Assembly: GCA_949361645.1 (NCBI GenBank)
Contig: OX442421.1
Span: 9,769,484 to 9,833,483, forward strand
Origin: Spongilla lacustris
Lineage: Eukaryota; Porifera; Demospongiae; Spongillida; Spongillidae
Reading direction: 5' to 3'
DNA: 64,000 bases
Part shown: piece after piece, positions 14,901 to 23,719 of the stretch
Position numbering within the stretch: position 1 is the stretch's first letter
Layout: each line of letters begins with the position of its first letter
Translations under genes and position numbers: made by a program
The notes under the pieces: model-generated
What the model saw: only the letters and a program-made list of their open reading frames with translations
Database searches by the model: none
What the model was told of the DNA's origin: nothing

Positions 14901-17822
14901 CATCATTAACATGACATAACATCTTATGTTGTACTCTGTTACACATTTAGAAGGAATCACAAGGGGTGGAGGGGTGATGGATGGAGGTGTGCAGGGGTGA
15001 TTTTGCTGTACAACTGTTGCACGCATCTTCTCTGTGTCACATGTGGGTGTGTGTACTTACCCCTAAATGATCCATCACTCCATCCCTTATGCCACATCTA
15101 CACTTCCCTAGGTTGGCGATAGGGTTGTTGTCTCCGGAAACAAGCAAGGTGTATTGAGGTTTGCTGGAGCAGTCAAATTTGCTCCAGGGTAGGTTGTCCT
15201 ATTGTTTCAAGACATGTTTTGACATGTTAGTATGCTCAACTTTGTGAGAGAGGTCACTGTTCCTTTGTGAGAGAGGTCACTGTTCCTTTGTGAGAGAGGT
15301 CACTGTTCCTTTGTGAGAGAGGTCACTGTTCCTTTGTGAGAGAGGTCACTGTTCCTTTGTGAGAGAGGTCACTGTTCCTTTGTGAGAGAGGTCACTGTTC
15401 CTTTGTGAGAGAGGTCACTGTTCCTTTGTGAGAGAGGTCACTGTTCCTTTGTGAGAGAGGTCACTGTTCCTTTGTGAGAGAGGTCACTGTTCCTTTGTGA
15501 GAGAGGTCACTGTTCCTTTGTGAGAGAGGTCACTGTTCCTTTGTGAGAGAGGTCACTGTTCCTTTGTGAGAGAGGTCACTGTTCCTTTGTGAGAGAGGTC
15601 ACTGTTCCTTTGTGAGAGAGGTCACTGTTCCTTTGTGAGAGAGGTCACTGTTCCTTTGTGAGAGAGGTCACTGTTCCTTTGTGAGAGAGGTCACTGTTCC
15701 TTTGTGAGAGAGGTCACTGTTCCTTTGTGAGAGAGGTCACTGTTCCTTTGTGAGAGAGGTCACTGTTCCTTTGTGAGAGAGGTCACTGTTCCTTTGTGAG
15801 AGAGGTCACTGTTCCTTTGTGGGAGAGGTCACTGTTCCTTTGTGAGAGAGGTCACTGTTCCTTTGTGAGAGAGGTCACTGTTCCTTTGTGAGAGAGGTCA
15901 CTGTTCCTTTGTGAGAGAGGTCACTGTTCCTTTGTGGGAGAGGTCACTTTTCCTTTGTGGGAGAGGTCACTGTTCCTTTGTGAGAGAGGTCACTGTTCCT
16001 TTGTGGGAGAGGTCACTTTTCCTTTGTGGGAGAGGTCACTGTTCCTTTGTGAGAGAGGTCACTGTTCCTTTGTGAGAGAGGTCACTGTTCCTTTGTGGGA
16101 GAGGTCACTGTTCCTTTGTGGGAGAGGTCACTGTTCCTTTGTGGGAGAGGTCACTGTTCCTTTGTGAGAGAGGTCACTGTTCCTTTGTGAGAGAGGTCAC
16201 TGTTCCTTTGTGGGAGAGGTCACTGTTCCTTTGTGGGAGAGGTCACTGTTCCTTTGTGAGAGAGGTCACTGTTCCTTTGTGGGAGAGGTCACTGTTCCTT
16301 TGTGAGAGGTCACTGTTCCTTTGTAAGAGGTCACTGTTCCTTTGTGAGAGAGGTCACTGTTCCTTTGTGGGAGAGGTCACTGTTCCTTTGTGGGAGAGGT
16401 CACTGTTCCTTTGTGGGAGAGGTCACTGTTCCTTTGTGGGAGAGGTCACTGTTCCTTTGTGGGAGAGGTCACTGTTCCTTGTGGGAGAGGTCACTGTTCC
16501 TTGTGGGAGAGGTCACTGTTCCTTTGTGGGAGAGGTCACTGTTCCTTTATGAAAGAGGTCACTGTTGCTTGGTGCACAGGTTCTGGTTGGGGGTAGAGCT
16601 GGATTCACCCCAGGGGAGCTGTGATGGATCAAGATATGGCGTGGAGTATTTCAAATGCAAACCTGCTCATGGTATTTTTTCACTTCCATCCAAAGTGAAG
16701 AGGTAAGGTGTTTTGTGTTCACTATTCTCCTCACTCTTCTATGTTTTCTTGTGCTCCTTCCGTAGTCTGTCCACTGCACAAATGAGTGACACCAACAGAC
16801 CATCTGTTGTTCCATTCATTGATGAAAATCCACACGTTACAGAAAAACCACCTGCTGAAAAACTACCCATTGCATCTGAAAGCACAGACTCTTTGGCTCC
16901 ACCCTCTGATGCTGCCATTTTATCTCCACATGCCAGTTTGGCTGCTAGGAAGAAGTTAACTGCAGCTCCTACACCTGCTGGAAGGTTGAAGGGAAAGGAG
17001 AGGAGTGACTGAGGGGGGGGAGGAGGGTGTGGGTTAAAGGGGAAGGAGGAGTTTGGAGAAGATGAGGGGTCTGAAAGAGAGATAGATGGGAAAGGGCTGA
17101 ATGTTATGTACTAGGTTATACTGATCTCAATATATACTGGTCTCATTAAATTTAGTATATCTAGATTGTACTGATCTCAGTGATGAAAGCAGTTCGTATT
17201 TGCCATCTAATAAAAAATGTAGATGTGTTCAGCTATTCACAACAATTGCTTTCACTCCCCAGAACCTCTTCTCATCCCAAAGTAACTGCAACAATCAATG
17301 CAGCTTCTAATTCGCAGGCCTCTGATACTGTCTTGAAAATAGTAATATTGCTTTCCCCATCTAGTTTGTCCCTCCCATTTTCTCCTCCCTCATAACCTCT
17401 TGTCTTTCTCTAATCTCTTTTCCATCTCCACCCTCACCCTCACAACCAACCCTCTGCTCACCCTATCTTCACTTTTAATATGCTTTATACTTCACTTTCA
17501 TTACGTTCCTTTACCCCCATGTTGGGTCCAGGGTACAAGTGTCTTTATCAGTGGTGAAATTGGAACTGTCAAGTATATTGGAACAACAAACTTTGCTGAA
17601 GGCATATGGTTGGGAGTTGAACTCAGAAGGCCAAGTAAGGGAGTTTTGCTGTGCCTAACTATTTAACTTAACTTTTTATAACTATCAGATGGCAAGAATG
17701 ATGGCAGTGTATCAGGAGTGCAGTACTTCACCTGCAAGCCCAAGTATGGCTTGTTTGTTAAACCAGATCGTGCTACTTGTCATGGCATCAACTGTGCTAC
17801 TCTTCTGCCCTCATCTTCATGA
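184..17822 (+). CDS. CLIP4: CLIP3/CLIP4-like CAP-Gly and ankyrin-repeat linker protein
   Basis: Microtubule plus-end or membrane-linker protein of the CLIP3/CLIP4 family. Exons: 184-186, 360-458, 1314-1378, 2494-2581, 7646-7730, 8055-8110, 8677-8785, 10463-10554, 10942-11011, 11415-11500, 12207-12629, 13147-13282, 14341-14489, 15112-15188, 16580-16702, 16766-16984, 17263-17341, 17532-17634, 17689-17822. They total 2196 nt, or 731 aa (vertebrate CLIP4 is about 705). The N-terminal block ([15 protein letters not shown]) precedes ankyrin repeats at about residues 86-223 ([37 protein letters not shown]). CAP-Gly domains lie near 377-448, 488-553 and 654-720. The first and third carry GKNDG; the second has GSCDG, so its tail-binding motif is altered. 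The first segment, an ATG directly followed by GTAAGG, is inferred. An optional in-frame 72-nt intron (12430-12501) would give 707 aa. Introns are filled with minisatellites. Confidence 0.9.
907..1012. repeat. 17-bp minisatellite (GGACCAGGGTACTGGAG)
   Basis: About six tandem copies lie in the CLIP intron 459-1313. An inverted partial copy (GTACCCTGGTCCCT) follows at about 1029. A G-rich homopolymer lies at 1247-1271 in the same intron. Confidence 0.9.
1628..1852. repeat. 26-bp minisatellite (GTGGGGTACATGGGGCTTAG...)
   Basis: About nine nearly identical copies lie in the CLIP intron 1379-2493. The next array begins immediately, without a spacer. Confidence 0.9.
1853..2282. repeat. 36-bp minisatellite (ACCATGCTACCAGGGCTCCA...)
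   Basis: About eleven copies, some shortened, follow the preceding array. Translated ORFs across it are repeat artefacts. Confidence 0.9.
2592..2708. repeat. About 21-bp purine-rich minisatellite (GGACCAGAAGGGAGGGCA)
   Basis: Five to six copies start ten bases after the donor site at 2582. Confidence 0.85.
2802..5898. repeat. 3.1-kb minisatellite, unit about 23-28 bp (CATCCACTGGACACAAGCAC)
   Basis: More than one hundred copies of a CACTGGACACAAG core are joined by a CA-rich linker of variable length. The array ends in a pure CA tract at about 5868-5898. It fills most of the 5.06-kb CLIP intron 2582-7645. Higher-order blocks recur: the variant order around 3300-3560 is nearly repeated at 5050-5290, which suggests segmental duplication inside the array. 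The overlapping 'HTHPLDTST' and '[12 protein letters not shown]' ORFs are not genes. Confidence 0.95.
5899..7645. other. Non-coding remainder of a CLIP intron
   Basis: This intron sequence has no convincing exon on either strand. It holds short direct repeats, GGTGCACACATG at 5979-6015 and CATGACCATCCTCTTA at 6880-6950, and GAGATAACCAGT near 7530-7580. Confidence 0.6.
7731..7985. repeat. Degenerate GTGAGG-type minisatellite
   Basis: Degenerate copies of a GTGAGGTGTGAGGAGTGA motif begin exactly at the donor site of exon 7646-7730. The donor hexamer GTGAGG recurs throughout, so the array may have been seeded by the splice site. Confidence 0.75.
8110..8636. repeat. About 37-bp minisatellite (TTGTACATGTGGTGTTATGG)
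   Basis: About fourteen copies, including shorter variants, lie in the intron between exons 8055-8110 and 8677-8785. It reads open in several frames but is intronic. Confidence 0.9.
8889..8945. repeat. Short hairpin
   Basis: Inverted arms GCAAGCAGACT...TATGGTTATA and TATAACCATAGTCTGCTTGC lie around a 7-nt loop in the CLIP intron 8786-10462. A second small hairpin (GAGGTTATT / AATAACCTC) lies at 9119-9147. No flanking duplication was identified. Confidence 0.7.
9231..10440. repeat. 1.2-kb polypyrimidine array, 50-bp then 14-bp unit
   Basis: A 50-bp unit containing CCCTCCCTTCCTCCAT runs about 19 times to about 10185. It then switches to a 14-bp unit (CTCTCTCCTCCCTC) until about 10430. The plus strand is nearly free of purines. 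The 413-423-aa ORFs across it (E/R/G-rich or S/P/L-rich) are artefacts. It ends about 25 bp before the acceptor at 10462. Confidence 0.95.
11180..11392. repeat. About 32-bp G-rich minisatellite (GGGGCACTACAGAGGGGG)
   Basis: About seven copies lie in the CLIP intron 11012-11414, with several runs of four or more G. Confidence 0.9.
11780..12190. repeat. 33-bp minisatellite (CACCTCACACAATACACATG)
   Basis: Twelve near-identical copies lie in the CLIP intron 11501-12206 and end just before the exon at 12207. Because the unit is a multiple of three, three plus frames stay open. Confidence 0.95.
12775..13140. repeat. About 30-bp minisatellite (CCCTCCATATTAATGGTTATG)
   Basis: About thirteen copies, with a higher-order period of about 95 bp (three units including a CACATGGGTCCT variant), run up to the acceptor at 13146. 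Confidence 0.9.
13420..14297. repeat. 34-bp minisatellite (GCATACTCACATATGCAGAC)
   Basis: About 25 copies separated by ACATGTAGT or ACGTGTAGT lie in the CLIP intron 13283-14340. There are no unique spacers, so it is not CRISPR-like. Confidence 0.95.
14510..14757. repeat. About 20-bp minisatellite (CCAATGATACATTTGGGGG)
   Basis: Eleven to twelve copies begin 20 bp after the donor at 14490. The rest of the intron, to 15111, is unique and holds nothing recognisable. Confidence 0.9.
15235..16570. repeat. 23-bp minisatellite (TTTGTGAGAGAGGTCACTGT)
   Basis: About 58 copies fill the intron inside CAP-Gly 2 (15189-16579). Homogeneous GTGAGAG copies occupy the 5' two thirds. GTGGGAG variants accumulate after about 15810, showing a gradient of variants along the array. 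Confidence 0.95.
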
Positions 17823-18429
17823 ACCTAATACTTGGTTATTGTTTTCTGTGTTTGTTTTTTGTTCTTGAATTTGCAATGTGTATGTGTAACACAGGTATAA
17901 TGGTGGGCGTACTCGTATTATTAATAATACATTAATAGGTGTAATCACGAGGGATATTCTATATTTAGCATCTATACAGCTACGTATAGGACTACATGTA
18001 TTTATAGACTGGTCTCTGATGAAATTGATATCGGTTTGCCAGCACGTATTACGGTCTGGGTACGAGTGGGTTACCCTCGTATGTCCATGCACGCGCACTG
18101 TTTCTTTGGCGGCTGTACATCGGTTATAATATTCAGCACGAACGAGAGAGAGGGTGCATACCCCCCTCTATTGGTATTCATACGTTATTTGTACCGTAAC
18201 GTTTTTTTTTTTAACGTTTCCTGATCGAAGCTATAGTCTCGGCCCCAGACCCAACGAACGCAGCTGCGGATGGATTACATCACCGCACGCGTAGCGGTGA
18301 TGTAATCCATCCGCAGCTGCGTCCGTTGGTCTGGGGCCGAGACTAGGCTAGCAAGCCATAGTAAACATCCTGTTGCGGACTGTATACACCCCCGTACCGA
18401 GAACAACCTTTTTGTTGTGTATCAATAAA
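17823..18429. other. Intergenic: CLIP 3' flank and kinase upstream region
   Basis: No gene was recognised apart from the hairpin at 18234-18345. Confidence 0.6.
18234..18345. mobile_element. 112-bp hairpin (foldback) element, TAGTCTCGG termini
   Basis: Two arms of about 52 bp, differing by one mismatch and one indel, surround a short ACGCGTA centre. Each arm contains CGCAGCTGCG and GATGTAATCCAT. It lies 85 bp upstream of the kinase-like ORF. Related short hairpins with TAGTCTGGG ends occur at 21099 and 40417. No coding capacity. Confidence 0.75.
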
Positions 18430-19116
18430 ATGAGCCGGAAGATTGTATGGTTGGGTGGTAGATCCGGAGCCGGCAAGTCCTTCATGGGCGATTACCTTGC
18501 AGAAGTGTGTGGCTTTGTCCACATTGATGGTGATTGCTGTTTCCGCTCACAAGAGCCCGCGCAAAAGGAGCTGACTGCCAACCTCGTCAAGTGCTTCTAC
18601 TCCTATTGGTTCGACGAAAAAGTGGCACCTGAGGAGCTATGGAAGCCTTACTACCAGTTCCTTTTCAACTTGGTAAAGCAAGTTCCCGAGAATCGCGATA
18701 TTGTTATCTCGCACTCTGTCTTCCGAAGGGAATCGAGAGAGTATCTGTTGCAGGCATTGGGAGATAACGCTGTTTTCATACTGCTTAGTTGTTCTAAAGA
18801 CGAACTTATTAGCAGAGCCAAAGTTAGATTTGCAGTCTATGCTGAAGGACAAGGCAAATCCATCGAGCAATGCTTCTCAGACGTGAACAATGGAGCCGTT
18901 TACTCCGAGGAAAAGTTTGCAGAAGTAACGATCAACATCATGAGAGGTCTACAGCCCATTGAAGCTGATGAGCAGCGCTCTTTCACTCTTAACGTATCCT
19001 CTCATGACCAAACTACCTTTGACAATCTGCACATGCTACTATCTCTACCACCTGCTCCTTCCATCGACAAAATCCCGTTCGAGAAGATTGCACAGGCTAA
19101 CTACGCGCGATTCTAG
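18430..19116 (+). CDS. P-loop kinase-like protein, single exon (gluconokinase/shikimate-kinase-like fold)
   Basis: 228-aa protein with no intron. The start at 18430 is chosen because MSRKIVWLGG leads directly into the P-loop. Walker A is G10-RSGAGKS-17, followed by HIDGD at 31-35. An acidic pair just after the first helix resembles the substrate/Mg region of small-molecule kinases such as gluconate or shikimate kinase. A later SCSKDELISRAKVR segment could be the LID/arginine region. The substrate cannot be told from sequence; an adenylate- or cytidylate-type kinase is also possible. Every other complete gene here except the WASP gene has introns, so retroposition or horizontal transfer is conceivable but not shown. 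Confidence 0.8.
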   Translation: MSRKIVWLGGRSGAGKSFMGDYLAEVCGFVHIDGDCCFRSQEPAQKELTANLVKCFYSYWFDEKVAPEELWKPYYQFLFNLVKQVPENRDIVISHSVFRRESREYLLQALGDNAVFILLSCSKDELISRAKVRFAVYAEGQGKSIEQCFSDVNNGAVYSEEKFAEVTINIMRGLQPIEADEQRSFTLNVSSHDQTTFDNLHMLLSLPPAPSIDKIPFEKIAQANYARF

Positions 19117-19235
19117 AGTTTCGTCGTTTGTATCTTGAAGTAGGATCTGTCAATATATTGTTGGCTAACTTACCTGGTTATTAACGAGGTGATAGTTTAT
19201 TGATAGATTCATATAAATCATTGTATACAGCTGTA

Positions 19236-19756
19236 CAGGGTGTTAACATGTTGTTTCTCAATCAAGGAAAATGGACCACAAGCAGTTAATTAACAGGTAA
19301 TTGCATGCAAAAGAAGACATGCTGATGAAATAAAATCAATATATTCTTTTTTTAATGGTTAATTAATACTGATAAAAGTCTCAAGACCCTATTCATTTCA
19401 ATATTATTAATGTTAATAAATGTAGGGTGGGTGATTAGTTAAAAACTTCAAGCTGTATTTAACGTTTAGAAGTTATTCAAAATTGCAATGTACTTGATTT
19501 AGGGGCCATTGTATCTTGATTTAGTGGTTATAAATTCAGCCAAGTTGATATTAAAATTCAAGGAAATGTTTGAGCTTTTGGATGCCTCTAAAATGGCATG
19601 AGTGTTATCAGGAATTATTAATTCGTTTTTGTTAATTTTAATATCTTTGATTTTAATAAAAAATTTTTACATCAACATATTTAAGCCCACATCATTAGAG
19701 CATTTAGCAACAATTAACTGCTTGTGGTCAATTTTCCTTGATTATGAAACACCCTG
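19236..19756. mobile_element. 521-bp non-autonomous inverted-repeat element (MITE), TA-flanked
   Basis: Termini CAGGGTGTT and AACACCCTG are each flanked by TA (19234-19235, 19757-19758). The inverted repeat extends inwards for about 50-60 bp (AATCAAGGAAAA, GACCACAAGCAGTTAATT shared). The left arm carries a short extra stretch. The interior is AT-rich without ORFs. The TA duplication fits Tc1/mariner-type mobilisation; the family is inferred. Confidence 0.7.
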
Positions 19757-22140
19757 TATACAGTTAACTCTTATTTTCAAATAAACTAACTATCTGCTTT
19801 TGGTGCACTCTCTTCTGTTTAGTCACTTTCTCTTTCCCTTTCTTATATTAGGAATAATGATTATATTCAACAACAATATGCAGTATCAAATGGGGTCATT
19901 TTGTAGCCTTTTTGTATAACAGTTATGTACTCAAAAAGTATGCCTGATAAGTGATCATTCTAGTCATCTTGACTTTCATTAACCAATATGATAAGAGGCT
20001 GACCCATTACTTTGCAGGTGATAAGCTAAAGTAACACAGTGTTCAGTGCCTGTCAGTCTGAATAACTCTTCCCAGACCTCGTTTACAAATTCATGTCCTT
20101 GATCAGAAAAGCAGCCAAATCTGGATGTGCGTATAGAATAGGTGAAAGCTATTCATGTGCTATGCATAAACTAACTAATTTGAAAAGTCTATGTCACTTA
20201 TCACACAAAAGTGACATATAGCTACTGTAACAAACCAACAGTTACCCCAATGGCAGTCTTGCTTGGAAGTGGAGAGGCTTCTGGTTATTTGCTAAAATAG
20301 TCTAATGGCGTGGCAGTGTACTAGTTTCTCCAATGAGGTCGATTCCCACAGTATATCGGTCTTATTACGTTCAGTACTGTTTTAGTTGAATATCATAAAT
20401 TCACAACTTACTTTATACCAGGTGTGGGTGCAACACAGTATTGACATGCACAGATACTTTAGCGTGCAGATATTTTCCAATGTTTTATCTCTACCTAGGT
20501 GACAACCTATTCAAATATTAATAAATTTAAACAATCAAGCCGGCTAGCTATACTATACATTTACCTTAGCGCGCGCGCATACACGCATACACACACATGC
20601 ACACACGTTACAGCTCACATAAAAGATTTGCTCTCTCACACAACGTACTGAGAGTTGCATGACGTCACCCTCGTCTTGTTACGTAACACGTCAATTGTAT
20701 GTAATACGACATGTACCACGTGAGCATATCTTTCCTCCGTTGTTCGTTCCCGTCCGGTTATTGTACCCACGCGGTGTATATTATAGCAACATACTGTACA
20801 GTGCAGTGATGTCAGACGAGCGTGACGTCAGGTGCAACTCCTCTATTCTATATGGCGATAATTCTAGTGAATGTTTTCGGCCCCCCCCCCCTTTTACGGC
20901 AGTTTACCTTATTTGCTTTTGTCATTCCAACAGGATACTCTCCGCGCAGCAAAGATTTCTCTATTCCCAGTTCTATCCTGATTCCATTACTTCCATTTTT
21001 GTATATCTTCCCCGGCCCGATAATGCGATAATGTCCGCGCTGCAATTCCCTTTCATCACGTGAGCATGGTTCGCAATCCCCAGACCGAAACTACGTTCTA
21101 GTCTGGGGACCAGATGACTGCATGCCAGTCATCTGGTCCCCAGACTACTACGTTCGGTATCATGCATACCCGGTGATGTAATCCACCCACTGTTTTGGGA
21201 TCTGGTACGAGATTAATACATGTAATTGCAACGCGGGAATGCGTATTCCTAAGACTAGAAAAGTTACGAAGTGCCACAATAGACTCACAGCACTGCGGGG
21301 TGATTATTTGAATTTTTAAAGCCTTCGTGAAAGTTAATACAATAATTTATGAACAACCCATAATACATAAAGACGCCCTGCCCTATACACTGGGATCTCA
21401 GGTAAGCGAGAACTTCACGGTGACCGATTTTCTCCGTAGACGAACTGGCCAGCTAATTAACACCATCATTTGCTGTTTCAGAAGTTATAAGTGGTGTAAT
21501 TTTATATTTACTAGAACAAGTAACAGGGTCAGGTAGGATGACTGCAACCAGTGTTTACAGTTCGATCGCGGTATGGTATATAATTTCGTGGCGGGTCATT
21601 CTGCATGCCGTGAAATGCCTATAGGCTATACATCACGCATCGCTGACAGAAAAAGCCTATACATACCACTCTAGCTTCTCCCCTGTGCATGGCTATACCT
21701 TAGCTTCTATGCAGACAGCCGCCTTTCCTCACAAAAACATTCCCTGCTGAATAACGTGCCGTGTTTCAATTAGCGAACAATGTTTATGGGCGGTGCATAG
21801 GCTTTAGCGGAGCATGCATGGGGTGACCACATGCATGCAACATCTTACTGATCAGGTGATATATTTTGATTAGGACTCATGCACGGTAATTCGGTATAAC
21901 CGTATTATATTCTGGCGTGACGTGGGTTTTCAGGTGATCTTTTACATGCGTGCAACACGTCGTAGAGGTATTTATTCACCTGAGTTGTTTCCTGCATGAG
22001 TTCACGTGAATTTATAAAATGACCGACCTCGTACGATCATCCGAGCACGATGTGAAGACTCTATATACATATTTCACGAAAGAGTATACTGCACTTAAGC
22101 ACAGCAAACAACTTCGGTGGAAGGACCGGGAGAAAGAAAG
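19757..22140. other. Gene-poor intergenic region
   Basis: AT-rich to about 20550, then more CpG-containing sequence (20570-21300) with TGACGTCA-like sites at about 20660 and 20822. Short ORFs at 20659-21063 have no recognisable domain. The foldback at 21099-21147 lies here. Nothing convincing is coded. Confidence 0.5.
21099..21147. repeat. Short foldback element, TAGTCTGGGG termini
   Basis: 20-bp perfect arms (GTCTGGGGACCAGATGACTG and complement) surround a 5-nt loop. GGTGATGTAATCCA, shared with the hairpin at 18234, lies 24 bp downstream at 21172-21185. Confidence 0.7.
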
Positions 22141-23491
22141 ATGGCCACGACCAGTAAACACGACGTTCCTGTGTACGCAGCGAAAGTGAAGGAGTTTAAC
22201 ATTCCCAGTGTGACCGAAGTATGTCGCGGCGAAGCTAGCGCTGCAGAAGCAGTTTCGCAATATGCTGATTACTACGCCGATAACAGCGACGCCGAGACTC
22301 AACGAAACCGTCGCATCGCTGACGCGACGACCGTAACCGCTTCGTTCTACAACCTAGTCACTGACTTTTACGAGTACGGCTATGGACAGTCTTTCCACTT
22401 TTGCCCTGTATTTGATGGCATGACATTTAATGAGTGCATCGCCGAATATGAAAGAGATTTAGCAAAAAGCATAGGAGCCAAGCCCGGGATGAAAATATTG
22501 GTAAGCTCAATGTGCAAACCCCTCTCCCCCTGAGGGGAAAAAAAACAAAAAAAAACTGCTTGTCAGTTTAAAATTTGCGTTGCAGGACGTTGGCTGTGGA
22601 GTTGGCGGGCCTCAACGAGAGATCGCTAAATTCACCGGAGCGCATGTGGTAGGATTTAACTACAACGAGTATCAGCTTGACAAAGCACGAGATCACACCA
22701 AAAAAGCAGAACTTGAGCATCTCTGCAGTTATATTCAGGTTTGGGCACAGTTGAATGTAATTCACGATTTATTTTATTTTCCCCCTCCATGTACTACGTA
22801 GGGCGATTACTGCAAAATGGAAATCGAAGACAACAGTTATGACGGAGCGTACGCACTGGAATCAATCTGCCACGCCAAGGACCCCGTGGCGCCTTACAGC
22901 GAAATATTCCGCATATTGAAACCAGGAAGCCTGTTTGCAGAGGGCTCCTGGGTAACTACAGACAACTACAATGACAAAATCCCTGAACATGTGAAAATCG
23001 CAGACGACGTAATAGTACGTTAATTCTTATAATAAATCTTTTGGCATGCATGTAACGGACAATCCGGCTTCATTTTAGCTTGGTAACGGTCTTCCTGAAC
23101 TGCGCTCACAAAGCACGATAAGGGAGTGCTTAGAACGTGCAGGGTTCGAAATCCTTGAAATGAACGACCTTGCTAAAACCGGAGACCTTCCGTGGTATGT
23201 TTGTGTATGCATGTCTACATACGTGTATACATGTAGGTGTCATCACTGTGGCGTTGCAGGTACGTATTCCTCGCTGGCAAAGGATGCTCTTTCCAGAACT
23301 TTCGTACTTCGGGCGTTGGCAGGTGGACGACCCACACAATGCTTTCTGTCATGGAGACGATAGGTCTGGCTCCAAGTGGTTCTACAAAGGTCCACGGAGT
23401 ACTACAAACTGCCGCCTCTGGCCTTATCTTGTCAGGGCAGAAAGAAATCTTCACTCCAATACTTAAAATTGTCGCAAGGAAGCCGCTGTGA
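22141..23491 (+). CDS. SMT: Sterol C-24 methyltransferase (SMT/ERG6 family)
   Basis: Transfers a methyl group from S-adenosylmethionine to C-24 of the sterol side chain. Exons 22141-22500, 22586-22738, 22802-23014, 23079-23194, 23260-23491; 357 aa, typical for the family. The conserved sterol region YEYGYGQSFHF is at residues 77-87. The SAM-binding glycine motif LDVGCGVGGP spans the first intron (residues 120-129). The family acidic motif ALESICHAKDP follows at about 189-199, and the C-terminal sterol-MT domain has LSVMETIGLAPSG and ends in IVARKPL. All donors and acceptors are canonical and keep frame; GTATGT at 23195 defines the fourth exon end. Animals mostly lack this enzyme. The intron structure argues that it is a resident nuclear gene rather than a contaminant. 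A poly(A) signal AATAAA lies at 23647. Confidence 0.95.
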
Positions 23492-23719
23492 ACACACCTG
23501 CATGCAGATCACGTATTCTACACCTTTTTTGTGGCACGCCATGACACATGCATACATGCTTATTATTCTGATCACTATTTTTTGTTGTGTGTTTTTTTTT
23601 GTGTGTTTAAAAAAAAAAGAAAAAGAATTATTATATTATATTATTAAATAAAGAAAAGGTTTGAAAGCAAAAGGCAAAGACGTACACACCATACATAGAA
23701 GTAAACACATACTACCACA

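Noticed and set aside
20659..21063. ORFs of 65-134 aa upstream of the methyltransferase
   Set aside because: No domain, overlapping in both strands, no supporting splice pattern.
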